Below, piece after piece: positions 9,974 to 21,053 of a stretch of DNA of 64,000 nt (position 1 is the stretch's first letter; each line of letters starts with the position of its first letter). The notes under the pieces were generated by a model that saw only the letters and a list, made by a program, of their open reading frames with translations, was not told where the DNA came from and searched no databases. The stretch lies in NCBI GenBank assembly GCA_019022495.1, contig JAFEKR010000004.1:124001-188000 (forward strand). The letters are read 5' to 3'. The position numbers and the translations under genes are program-made. The stretch is from Epichloe hybrida. Taxonomy: Eukaryota; Ascomycota; Sordariomycetes; Hypocreales; Clavicipitaceae.

Positions 9974-12139
9974 TCACCATCCATGATCCGTCACGGCGCC
10001 GTGACTCGCATCCCCCACCAACTTTGCATACTTTGCCAAAACACCCCTCTTGACCCTCGGCTCGGGCGGCCTCCACGCGGCCCGTCGGGCGGCCATGTCC
10101 TCGTCCGACACGTGGACGTCGATGCGGTTGGCCACGGCGTCGATGGTGACGGAGTCGCCGTCCCTGACGAGGGCGATGGGGCCCCCGACGGCGGCCTCGG
10201 GGACGACGTGGCCGACGATGAAGCCGTGCGAGGCGCCGCTGTAGCGGCCGTCGGTGACGAGGGCGAGGTTCGTGAGCCCGGCGCCCATGATGGCGGCGCT
10301 GGCGCGCAGCTGCTCGGGCATGCCCGGCCCGCCGCGGGGGCCCTCGTAGCGCACGACGAGGACCTGGTTGTCGTCGCCGTGGCCGACGTCGCCCCGGGAC
10401 AGCGCGTCGTTGAGGTCCCTCTCGCAGTCGAAGACGCGGGCGCGGCCGGTGAAGGAGAGGCCCTCCTTGCCGGTGATCTTGGCGACGGCGCCGCCGGGGG
10501 CCAAGGTGCCGCGGAGGATGCGGATGTGGCCGGTGGGCTTGATGGGGTCGTCGAGCGGGCGGATGACGCGCTGGCCCGGGTCGAGGCTGGGCCAGTCGCG
10601 GACGTTGGCGGCGAGGGTGTCGCCGGTGACGGTCATGACGGAGCCGTCGACGAGGCCCCTCGCGATGAGCATCTTGAGGACCGACGGGGTGCCGCCGACG
10701 CGGTACAGGTCCTCCATGAGGTGGCTGCCGCTGGGGGCGAGGTCGGCGAGCAGCGGGGTGCGGTCGCTCGCGCGCTGGACGTCGTCGATGGTGAGGCGCA
10801 CGCCGGCCGTGCTGGCCATGGCGAGCAGGTGCAGGACGCCGTTGGTGGAGCCGCCGAGGACCATGGTCAGCACGAGGGCGTTCTCGAGCGCGGCGCGCGT
10901 GAGCAGGTCGCGCGGGCGGATGTCGCGCTCCATGGCGACGCGGATGGCGCGGCCGGCGCGCTCGCACTCGCGCCGCTTCTCGGGCGACCGCGCCGGGTAC
11001 GACGACGAGCCCGGCAGCGTCATGCCCATGGCCTCGATGGCCGTGGCCATGGTGTTGGCCGTGTACATGCCCCCGCAGGCGCCGGCGCCGGGGCACGCGT
11101 GCCGCTCAATGTCGGACACGACGTCGGCGCCGCACCGCCCGTACGCGTGCGCCCCGGCCACCTCGTAGCACGTGCTGATGTTGACGTCGCGGCCCAGCAG
11201 CTCCGAGCGGCCCTTGCCCACCGTCCCGCCGTAGATCATGATGAAGGGGCGGTTGTGCCGCGCCGCCGCCATGACCACCCCCGGCATGTTCTTGTCGCAC
11301 CCCGGGATCGAGATGTTGGCGTCGTGGTGTTGCGCCGACGTCACCGACTCGATCGAGTCGGCAATGAGCTCTCGCGTCTGCAGCGAGAACCTCATGCCTT
11401 TTAGCACAGGAAGTCAGTTCGTCTTTTTTTTTTTTTTTTTTTTTTTTTTTTGGTTGTTTTAGGACCCGTGGACGTACCGTCGCCGCCCATGGTAATCGCA
11501 TCAGATACACCAACCGTGTTAAACTGCCATCCCAGCATTCCCTCCCTCTCCACGGCCGTCTTGACAATTTTGCCAAACTCGAGCACTGCCCGCGGTTAGA
11601 AAAAATCCCCCATGCCTTCCATGCCTCGGCTCTGCCAAGAGACAGGCGTGGACCAGACTCACAATGCATGCTGCAACGAGGTCAGCTCAAAGCACATGCC
11701 CCGTCTTGATCCAACGAGATTCCTCGTTATATAAAGAGTAGAAGAAGGAGAAACATACTTGCACGGGTTCCCCTCCCACCACACACTCGCAATGCCCACC
11801 TGCGCTGCATTCTTCATCATCTGCTCATTGGGGACACCCGCACCATAGAGCATGGCCTGTGGATAAATGCCCGCTTCTTCTCAGCCTGATTTTCACATGA
11901 AACGAACGGGCATCCATGAGACTTTTCTTCCTCATGTCTTGCCCCCCAAAAAAAAACAAAATAAATAAGGAACCAACCTGCGCTCCGGGAAAGTCGTGCT
12001 CTCTCGTCAACACCGTAGACCAGCGGTTCAAAGATCCGCCCGCCGGCAGACACTTGAACTGGATATAGTCAGGCGAGGACTTGGGATCGTGGCCCGGCGT
12101 GGCGGGCGCTTCGGACTGTCCGCCCGTATCTGATGCCAT
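9974..12139 (-). CDS. ILV3: Dihydroxy-acid dehydratase (IlvD/Edd family)
   Basis: Five exons (12139-11978, 11856-11759, 11670-11663, 11585-11478, 11397-9974) give 599 aa. The enzyme dehydrates 2,3-dihydroxy-3-methylbutanoate and its homologue in valine, leucine and isoleucine synthesis. The three iron-sulfur cysteines are present: NPCNMH (Cys86), GCDKNMPG (Cys159) and [11 protein letters not shown] (Cys233). The catalytic-Ser motif GRYSG lies near the C-terminus. The third exon is only 8 nt and supplies the residues after the first cluster cysteine. The start is the first in-frame ATG; the longer frame above it begins with TTG. The N-terminus ([12 protein letters not shown]) is acidic and lacks a mitochondrial presequence, unusual for the housekeeping enzyme. 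Coding GC is markedly higher than in neighbouring genes. It may be a paralogue rather than the main ILV3. Confidence 0.93.
11424..11451. repeat. T28 homopolymer inside DHAD intron 4
   Basis: An uninterrupted run of 28 T on the + strand, 28 A in the transcript, filling over a third of the 80-nt intron 11477-11398. A plausible branch site and a CTAAAAG acceptor follow it in the transcript. Length may vary between isolates or assemblies. Confidence 0.95.
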
Positions 12140-12883
12140 TGCGAGTTCGTCCAAGCAGGGATATTGTATGGTTTTTTTTTGTCTTGAATATACTTGCGTG
12201 ACGTGACGACTTCACAAAGCCCGAATTACAGCAGACGAACGCGAAAAAAAAGAAAGAAAAAAATTCCCTTCGTTGTCTGGCCCCTCACGCAACACTCAGG
12301 AGATGAATGTTGTTCTTCGGTCCATCTTTTGCCAGCAGAAACCCTTGCCCGATGTTCGGAATCCGATCCATCCGTCCATCATCCCACTTTCTCTTCACCC
12401 CGCACCAGAACCAGCTTCTTGGCTCCGTTTCCTACGCCCCGTGGGTTGCCGTGGATCCACCGGACGGGGACGAGGAAACTCTCATTTGTCGAATGGCCGT
12501 GCTTGCTTTGGAGAGACATTCACACACCGCATCACGTCCTGACGTCATTATGGAAGTTAAAACGCACATTATTGTCTTGAACTTTTCAATTCAAGTACGT
12601 ACCCATGTCCTTTCCCCCTCCCCTTCCCTCCCCCAAGTCCTGCCGTCATGAGACTTTAACTCGACGACTCCAAGCATTTTTGTAGATTCCCTTGTTTCCA
12701 ACCCAGATATCAAAACCAACCGAGATCGGGGAAAATGAGATGAAACTCAGTCAAGGAAATACTTGCTGCATACTGTCGCTGCATAATACACATCATGTCA
12801 ATCCCAAATGTCTCAAAACGCATTCACCGCCCCGAACGCCTCCTCACATGGTTAGGTTGTCCTTGTCCTGGTATTCCTTCATC
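12140..12883. other. Intergenic region upstream of DHAD
   Basis: Promoter side of the DHAD gene and 3' flank of the Myb-like gene. A-rich runs near 12245-12265 and pyrimidine tracts; no coding frame that I would support. Confidence 0.5.
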
Positions 12884-13958
12884 TCAATGGAATCGTGAGT
12901 CGGAGTCATCGTCGAGGATGGACGATATCCTTGTCTTGTCCTGAGCCGACAGGCGGTATGCCGCTCTTCGATCCTTGTCCGGGCTTGCCACGGGTGTGAT
13001 CGGGTTGCTGCTGCCTTGGCTGTCGCTATACTGGCAGCACGCACCAGATCGCCATGACTGCTCCAACGCTACGGGAGATGCATTCATGCCGTATTCGTTG
13101 GCGATGACGGCCCAAAAAGCACTCTTGTGCGCCTCGTAAACCGCACGGAGTCGAGACAGATCGACATGCGCCGGCGTGTGCACCGACGCCGAGGGGGGCG
13201 ACAGACGGGACGTGTCGAGACGGAGCGGCGTTGCAGCAGGCTGATACGCAGCCGGGCTTCCGATACGATGAGAGTACACGGGGGGCAGTGTCTCGTACTG
13301 TGGCTCCGGTGTGGCCATGCTGTATCGGGCCAGAGCCTCGTTGACATGCTGTTGAGGATACGGAAGCCCCTCTGGCTTGGGCAGGATGGCGGGCAATCGT
13401 GGTGATCTCTCCACAGACATGATTCGAGATAACTGCATGTCGTTGTTGACTGGCTTAGGGAGATATGTGCCGCCGACCACAGACGGCGACAGAGATCGAG
13501 TGTCGCCTCGAAACACAGGGCTGGAAGAAGATGCACCTGCCTGGTTCGAAGATGGATCAGATAAGCCAGATGAGCCGGACGAGCCGGACGAGAAGGATGC
13601 GGTGCGTTTACGCCTGGTGCTTCCGTGCGACAATTGATGGTAGTGCAGGCGGCAGGCAAGCTCGGTCTTGTTCAAATGCGCTGCTATATGCTTGTATGGC
13701 ATCTTCTGAAGTCGAGTCTGAAGAAGATAGGCCTCCTACAACGAAACAAGGATGATAAGTATATGCGACTGCGTCGTTCAACTCAAAGCAAAAGCAAGCT
13801 GGTGGGGGGTTTCAGCGTACCTCGTCCTCTCTCCATGCTCGGCCACTGCCATTCAAGGGCGTCTTCCTGTTCTTTGTAACGCCACTCTCGTGACGTTGCA
13901 TGGCGTCTTTAGACGGCACATGACCAGATTGAATTTGCGCCACTTGTGTTCGAGACAT
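12884..13958 (-). CDS. Myb/SANT-like DNA-binding protein
   Basis: Two exons, 13958-13821 and 13735-12884, give 329 aa. Splicing the 85-nt intron joins AWREDE to EAYLLQTRLQKM and creates one Myb/SANT-like helix-turn-helix at about 41-85, ending CRLHYHQLSHG. A basic patch (TRRKR) follows, which could be a nuclear signal, then a long Ser/Pro-rich, probably disordered region. A short helical block (LSRLRAVYEAHKSAFWAVIA) near residue 240 may be a second conserved element. It is probably a transcription factor or chromatin protein specific to fungi; I do not recognise a named orthologue. The start is the ATG with the best context directly upstream of the domain. Confidence 0.8.
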
Positions 13959-16900
13959 TGTGGCAGAGGCGACCTTCAAGAGGGTAATTTGTAATTTGAT
14001 GTGATGTTGTCGATGCCTTGTATTCGTTCGCAGCCTCCAATTTCCGGACCAGATCGCCAAGAATATTTGTGATTGCAACAGAACCGAGACGGCAAACCAG
14101 GCCTCTTCACGGTTGATACTTTTTTCTTCGCAGCGTGTTGTTTAAGTAATGAATAGAATATATCTCAAGTCCAGCCTGATGACAAAAATGAATAAAAGCG
14201 TAATCAGAGGTAGGGTGGTTTTAAAAGTGCTATCAACGAAAGAATTTGATTATAGTCGACAGAAAAGGAGTGGCAGCGGCCTAGCCAATTGGGTGTTTAA
14301 AGAAAGTAGAAAGCTGGCAGCGGATTAAAGAAGAGAGAGTGACGAGAGAGAAGAAGAAAAAAAGAAAAAACGGTCTGGCAGGACAAAGCGTACTGAGCCA
14401 GGGTCTTCCAAGGATTACAGTCTGAAGAAAAGAAAGGGAGGGCGGAGAAAATGATACACTCAAGGCGGTTCGCAAGCAAAGATATAACAAATTCACACAC
14501 TAGATAGTCAGTCCAACACCCTGACGGGCGAAACCAGCGGCCGCCTGGTAACATAAATCCGCTGCTGGGTGTCTGGCCCGCATGTTCCTATTCCACTGGC
14601 GCTGTTGTTCCGAATCTGGGACATGCAGGACCGAGGACCCTGTCAGTCTCGAGATCTAGTCCTGTTACATCTCGGTTCGACTCTTCGGTTCTGTGACAAG
14701 ACGGGCCATATATGCCATAACAAGTCATTCCCGTCCCCATGACACTTGGCCGGCTCTGCCGCTGGGGGGACTACATGTGTGTAATCGGTTGTGGACTCAT
14801 CCCATGGCACTGCCCGATGCAGAATCTCCACTGTTCCCACTGTATCGAGTAAGTGGTGATTGTACTCCGTAACTCCGTAGTCGGTACGGACTATTCTTTT
14901 GGGAGGATCGACTCCCCTCCCTGTATGTACAGCCTGCAGAAGGGGAATGCAGGACTTGCCAAATTTGGGACGCGTCAACTTGTTGGTGTCGTGGTTTGCA
15001 AAGGCCCTGCGTTGATTTCCCGTTGTAAATCAGCACATACACAATGACGAACGCTAGTGCAAGCATGAGAGATGGCGACGGCTGAGTAGCGAGTAGTGCA
15101 GGCATCAATCAGGGCAGCTCACGAAACGCTGCTGCTGATCGGAAAGCCACACCCGTTCTGGAAGAAGCCATTGAGTAGAATCGGGGGAGTGTCCCGGCGA
15201 CGATGCCTCAGTTGCGACCACGATCCGGCCATGCATGTTACAGACGGGCGACTCTTTGCCAGGAGTCCTGCCAGGAGTCTTGAAACCCCGAGCAGGAGTT
15301 GGTCCGTAATCCGTGGTCCGTAATAGTCGCTCATGACGGAATTACCCCTGCCGCTGCCGCTGCCGCCTCGTGGAATCGAGTCAATTGACGCCACTCACTC
15401 CCCCCCTTCAGTCGACGGGCAATCATGACAATCATGCCCGGAAGAGCCACTTTTATCGTCGATTCATCGATTCATGCGACAACTCTTACCCGAAGGCGTT
15501 TGGTTTGAACTGGCCACATTGAAACGTGGACATCGTTTCTTATGCCAGCACATTGCTCCAACCAAGGTTGACCATGCAGGTTTGTTTCGTGGCTCGCGCA
15601 GCGCTCGCGGCGCAGTTGTCAGTCAGGTAATCCGTACATGTAATGAATGATGAGAGAGACGGGGGCCGGTTATGCGTGGAACGTGCTAGTCATGAGATTG
15701 CATCTTTCTTTCCATGGCTCAACCGCTTGCCCATCCGCTTGCCCAGGCGGGCTGGCTGTCCCTTGAAACCGACGGCGCTTTCAAAAAGGCTCACTGAAAC
15801 TCGCATTTTCTTCTTTCTTCTTGCAAAAAAATGATCCTGTCGCAAACAACTTTATTCTGCCTACCGTCTTTTCGTCCCATTGTCTTGACGCTGCGTCCTT
15901 TTCATGGACCATACCTTATTTTCCTTTTCCTCCTTGTTTTTTGTTTTGTTTTCTCCTCTTGTTGTATCACTTTTGAAGAACGCCATTGGCAGCTGTTCCG
16001 CCGTCACGCTCACCCGCCCGTCGAGTGAAACGATCGTCGGACATTCAAAGAGCCGCTGACAGTGGGAGAAGAGGCTGTTATGTCCAGGGTTATCGGGACC
16101 GTTATTCGTGGCGGAAAAGGTCCTGTTTGGCTCACACCATGTTCAGTCGTCATTTCATTACATCATCCACTTTACAAAATATTTTTTGCGAGTTCGCAAC
16201 ACGATCTCATGCGCGCAGTTTGGATACCTTGATGACGAATCTCCGCTTTCGATGGAACCGGGCCTGTTTCAGGAAAGAAAAAAGAAAAAAGAAAAAAGAA
16301 AAAAATACCCCCCACGCATGGCGGGCCGGTGACTTGCTGAAGCATGAACAAACGACACACAGAAGCCACTGGCTAATAATGCCAGGTTCCAACCCGGCAT
16401 GAAGTGGAATTATGCTGCGGGAAATGATGACTATCATCAGCTCCGTACTCGGATTTGCGCTAGGCAAACCTCGCAGGCACGCCAGATCAGGCAAGTATTA
16501 AAAAGTCAATACTCTTGCCTTGGTTTTGGTGCCAGCGGTCTCAAGGCCAAGTTGCCATCCATCGTCCATTGTCCATTGTCCATGGTCCATGGTCCATGTG
16601 AAGCCGCTGGTTCTTTGTACGGGGAATGGTCATATAAAGCCGATGAACAGGTATTGCGGCATTTCATGTTGCATTATTCGACCGAGAGTCTGTTAGACTT
16701 TGATTTCGAATTATACCAGCCCGCGGCGCAAGGTACACGTAACACAGTACTCCAAAAAGGCCGCTGAGGAATAGAACACCTTCCAAGCGACCGAGAAATC
16801 GACGGACAAGCAGCCACGTATCGGTACATGACAAAAGACGACAGAGATTGGGGTGCGTGATAATAGCGTCTGTCCCTTGTCTACCATGTGACATGTGAGG

Positions 16901-17637
16901 ACCAAGCTTCATGCCACCGTCGTCAGCAGCGCGAGAGTTTGGCTTCGAATCGTCTTCCTTGTCAACAGGGAGTGGTCAAGTGTGTGGCCGTATTAATACT
17001 CGTGTTTTTTTTTTGTACATATATTTGCCTCGTTGGCATGATAAGTGCTCCAACCTCAGGCAGGAAGATGCAGGTGCTGGGAAATTTTATAAATGGAAAG
17101 ACCTCCTGCCGATTCGACAACTTGTCGACCCTGCCGGTGGTGACACATGGCACCTGTCTCGTCAATACTACGGATTAACGCTAGCCTCCCAGCCTCCCAG
17201 CCTCCCAGCCTTCCCAATTACTGCCTGGTATTGCACGGGAAAAGAGGCGCAGCCGACGGACCACTATTAATTTGTGCTCTCAGGTGGGTGTGTGAGAGCG
17301 GGGCATAGTGTGGCTTATCTTTTCAAAGGTCGTAATGCATCTCTTTGATGCCCATACATAAGGCTACAGTTTCGTACCCTGACCCCACGCCCCCTTATGT
17401 AGGTCAGCGGCGTGACTTTATGTAACCTCTTATTATAGCGCTTGAGACAAGTTGTATACAATTAGCGTGCACGCTACGGACGTATATCCATTATCCCGCT
17501 TTTTTATTTGATGATGCCCCTATTAGTACGCTTGTACGGAGCAGCATTGCGGCCTTTTAAAGAGATTTACAGTACGGAGTACTAGGCACAAAGCAGTGAT
17601 AAAGCGGAGCCTAGCAAAATATCTCATTTATTAGTCC
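13959..17637. other. Gene-poor intergenic region
   Basis: About 3.7 kb with no supportable gene. It holds scattered TACTCCGTA-type words (exact at 14863-14871), a TACATGTA copy at 15635-15642, A-rich tracts near 16270-16305 and a 7-bp GTCCAT(T/G) array at 16564-16598. The open frames here lack splice continuity and family motifs. Confidence 0.55.
16564..16598. repeat. 7-bp tandem repeat GTCCAT(T/G)
   Basis: Five consecutive heptamers, changing from GTCCATT to GTCCATG along the array. Confidence 0.85.
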
Positions 17638-17890
17638 TATCCTTTTTTTAGTGTGCGAAGAGCGTTAAGCGGTTCCTAGACCCACACCGTTTCTAATGTA
17701 ATCAGGGGACCTCTTCTTAAATATATATATTTATATACGTATAAATGTATGTAGAGTAAAAAAGAGCCTTGGAACAGTGAGGCTGCAATGTTTGCAATTT
17801 AGCTCTTTATAGATGAGGAGATTATCAGGACCTCTATAAGAGAGAGATTTCCTTGTAAATCAAAGTACCCTTCGCACACTCAAAGGGATA
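17638..17890. mobile_element. Probable MITE with TA target-site duplication (Tc1/mariner type)
   Basis: A segment of about 250 bp, largely AT-rich, bounded by imperfect inverted repeats. The left end is 17640-17660, TCC then T7 then AGTGTGCGAAG. Read from the other strand, the right end (17888-17870) is TCCCTTTGAGTGTGCGAAG. The inner ten bases, GTGTGCGAAG, match exactly. Both ends are flanked by the dinucleotide TA, the duplication made by Tc1/mariner/pogo transposases. It has no coding capacity and would be non-autonomous. The family assignment is inferred from ends only. Confidence 0.6.
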
Positions 17891-19416
17891 GCAAATCTTC
17901 GCGTCATGTGCGAAGTACATGTACGTACCTGGGCCGTACCTGGGGCCACCACCGCTATCATTGGCTTGCGACTCCAGTTTCCTGTCAGCAAGTCATGGCA
18001 GGAAAAGTGCTGGGTACTCAAAACCCTCGACCGCCCTCCCTCCCACTCTCAGTACTTGTGCCTGAAGTACTCGCCTTTGATCAGTGTCCTGCTCCGAGAT
18101 CTCCTCCCATCGGAACCTTGCCTGGAGCAAGCTTGTGTCCTCTGGGATCCACCGCGCTATTCATCAGCTCACGATATCTCATTTAACTTCGTTCGGCTAC
18201 CTCGACGTCAACGTTGTGCAAAAGGGGACAGAGAGAGAGACGTCGATTCGCCAGCCTGGTCCTCGTGTCCTGTCGTGGTGTGCGCTCTGCTTGTTTTTGC
18301 CTGTGCTGGCCTCTCCAGCTGCTGCGCCCAGCATCGCCCACCCTGTCAGCTGCATCGCGTCTTTTCGTGTCTCTCTCCTTCTCGCCATCTGCGAATCGTG
18401 AACGAGGCACCAAGTTCAAGCCCCGTTTCCAGAACGAAACCAGCTTTCGTCAATCCATTGTCGAGTTTGTTTCACGCAGGCAACGTCGTCTCTTCTCCCC
18501 CTCTCGCTCTCACAAACTCACTCACGCTGCCACGCACACTCGTCACGTACCTGTCCCATCCACACACACACACACACACACATACCTGTCCCACAGAAGC
18601 CGTCAGCCCACATCTTCGCGGACTTGAGGAGCCCACCCACACTCTTGGAACACTGTTCAATCATTGGACCATTGGCAATCAGAGGTCCACCGTCCAACAC
18701 GTCCAACAGACCAAGCCAGCCTCCACCACTAAGCACCACTGGCAAGCACCACTAACCCCCTCCCAAGGCGGCGGCGGCGGCGGCGACCCGAATCCGTCCA
18801 CACCTCGACCACCTCCTGCCTGCCCAATTCCCAAGGCGCAAAGGCGCAGAAACTTACTTGTATTACGCAAACCCGTGGCTCTGCCTGTCCACCGTCCACC
18901 GCACCAGACCCGTGCCTCGGACCACCTGTGTAGCTTTGACTTTGTCTCCCTGTCAAAAGGACTTTCTCTGCGTCGCCATCTTGCCGCACCAGAGCCAGGA
19001 GTTGATCCATTGTCATCAACGAACTCGCTTCTGCTCGCTCAGCAGACTGACTCAGCTGAGAAGCAACTCTGCCTGTGAGTACCTCGATCCTCTTTTTCTC
19101 ACCTGGGTCTCGCGTCGCGCGTGCATCAGACAGACGCAAGCGCGGCGAGCTGGGCCTTTGTCCATCCAATGCCGCTTACCAGCGCGCGTTTGGAAGTCTT
19201 CGCAGAGACAGAGAGAGTTATCATGGATGGCTACACCAGCCGCGTCGCTGCAGACAGACCCATGTTTGTCGCCGAATGTTCCGCCTGCCCTCACTCTGGT
19301 CTGGCCGGCTTTGCGTTGCCATGGCTTGCCAGGCTCATTTTGCTCTTGCTCCTTCCTTTCTCGCCAGCGGTACGGAGTAAAATACTGATGATATCTCCTC
19401 TTGTCGCATCCAGATC
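17891..19416. promoter_or_regulatory. Pyrimidine-rich upstream region of the SANT gene
   Basis: About 1.5 kb before the SANT-protein start, rich in C/T with a (CA)n run at 18561-18581 and a GGC run near 18768-18785. A 390-codon open frame crosses it but is low complexity with no domain. The sequence TCGCATCCAG lies just before the start codon and could be the acceptor of a 5'-UTR intron. An exact TACGGAGTA lies at 19371-19379. Confidence 0.45.
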
Positions 19417-21053
19417 ATGGAGCAGTGGCAGGTCGGCCCCGTGCCGGAGTACGTCTACTCCAACTCCACTCACCCGCCCAACGACATGCAGTAAGTACCG
19501 ACACCGTCTCTTTGTCCCTGGTACCTCAGCCCGTCTTGATCAACTACATGAACTGCATCCATCAACCGCATCCATCAACTACATCCATCAACTACATCCA
19601 CCACCATTTGGCATGGCAGGCAGTTGGACCTTTTCCTTCTTCGTGGCCCTGTTGCCTGTCCAACTAGCTCTGTGCACCTGGCAGGCTGTTGTGATCGCTC
19701 TTCGTCGACTTCCTCCACTGTGTAACCACTGCCAAACGCTGTCCTCACCGTCGGCCACAGACAGCTGCAAAAGCAATGTTCCTGCAGACGAGACCCTCTT
19801 CAATGGTCACCTTGGAACCCACCTACTTCGTTGTACTTGCGAAAAAGGTCGCGCAAGTCATGGCGTCAACATGTCACCTCGACAGTGACCGCAATGCGTC
19901 GTTTTGATGAGTGCTAACGAGCACACCCAAACAGCAACCATCCTTACCAGACAGACATGTCACGCCGGAATGAGCAGCGCATGGAGTTTCCCTATGGTGC
20001 CGCTCAACCTAGCATGGCGCCTCAGCAGCAGCAGCAGCAGCAGCCACCGCAAGCGCAACAGCAAAACCATCCGACTCCTAATCAACAACCGATGACTGTT
20101 CCGCAAGCTTCGAATGCCCCGGGTGCTCAGCAACAATCTCAACCCCCGACCCCGGTGCAGCAAAGTCGCCAGCGCAAGCGGCCTGCTCCAAACACTGCTT
20201 CTTCGCCAGCTACAGCTGCGTCTGCCGCCCCCGTTGCCGCAACTCAAGTTCAACCACCGGTCCCAAACCTTTCTGCTCCTCAGTCTGCTGCTGCCGCCGC
20301 CGCCGCCGCCGCCGCCGCTGCTGCTGCTGTTGCTTCTGCTGCTCCTCCACCTCAGCCGCAGGCGCCTGCACAGGACGCCAATTCTGCGGCCGTGCAGCCT
20401 CCTCCAGCCAAGAAGAGTAGGACCAATACTCCATGGACGCCCCAGGAAGAACACAGATTGAAACAGATGCGAGATGCCGGCAACAGCTGGGCGGAAATCG
20501 CTAAAGTATGTTCCATAACAATTCCGAATGCCGTCGTGATGATCCTCTAACCCAATTCAGACATTCCCGACCAGGACAGAGGGCTCGGTGAAGAAACATT
20601 GGTACAAGGTAAATTGCTCGCCTTATCCAAGGAAGCGTTACATTCTGATACTGAATCCCGCGCCAGGATATGCATTATGCCGAGTTTGCCGAAGATGAAG
20701 TAAGTCGCGCATCGCACACCGCACACGGTTACGTTACCTATCGAACTATAACCCGACTAATTTCATTGTCTGCAGAGTCAAGCTTTGTTAAATGCCATCA
20801 AAGAGTATGAAAATAACAAGTGGAAAGTCATCGGCCAAAAAGTTGGCAAACCAGCCAAGGTGGGCAAAATCTCCACGTATCGGTCTGTGAAGGGGAGCAA
20901 AGAGAAATCACGCTGACGATTGTAACAGGCATGTGAGCAGTACGCAAAAGAGCATTTCCCAGGTAATCAGTGTCCAGGCGAATTGGTGGGCAGTTCAGGC
21001 TGGCGTAGGCTAACCATGTCACAGATCTCTTTGCGAATAATAAGGGACGTTAA
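19417..21053 (+). CDS. SANT/Myb-domain nuclear protein with Q- and A-rich region
   Basis: Seven exons (19417-19490, 19935-20505, 20561-20608, 20667-20699, 20776-20859, 20929-20962, 21025-21053) give 290 aa. The short first exon, MEQWQVGPVPEYVYSNS, joins over a 444-nt intron to HNHPYQTDM in phase; it would be missed if the ATG at 19957 were used. The middle is Q/P-rich with a run of about 14 Ala. A SANT domain spans about 190-232 (PWTPQEEHRLKQM; SWAEIAKTFPTRTEGSVKKHWYK) and a second, degenerate one about 240-282 (WKVIGQKVGKPAKACEQYAKEHFP). All later introns are 52-76 nt. It is probably a DNA-binding transcription regulator; I cannot name the orthologue. Confidence 0.85.
19554..19601. repeat. 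13-bp tandem repeat in intron 1 of the SANT gene
   Basis: Three and a half copies of a 13-mer of the form RCATCCATCAACY, within the 444-nt first intron. Confidence 0.85.

Noticed and set aside
9740..11404. 554-codon frame on + strand opposite the DHAD gene
   Set aside because: It is the antisense of a GC-rich coding exon, composed of Ala/Gly/Val/Asp strings with no domain; the minus-strand frame carries all the enzyme motifs.
12140..12154. Extended DHAD start reading DELA before MASD
   Set aside because: The extension begins with TTG, not ATG.
17906..19078. 390-codon frame upstream of the SANT gene
   Set aside because: Pro/Ser/Cys-rich low-complexity translation of a pyrimidine-rich leader containing a CA repeat; no domain or splice continuity.
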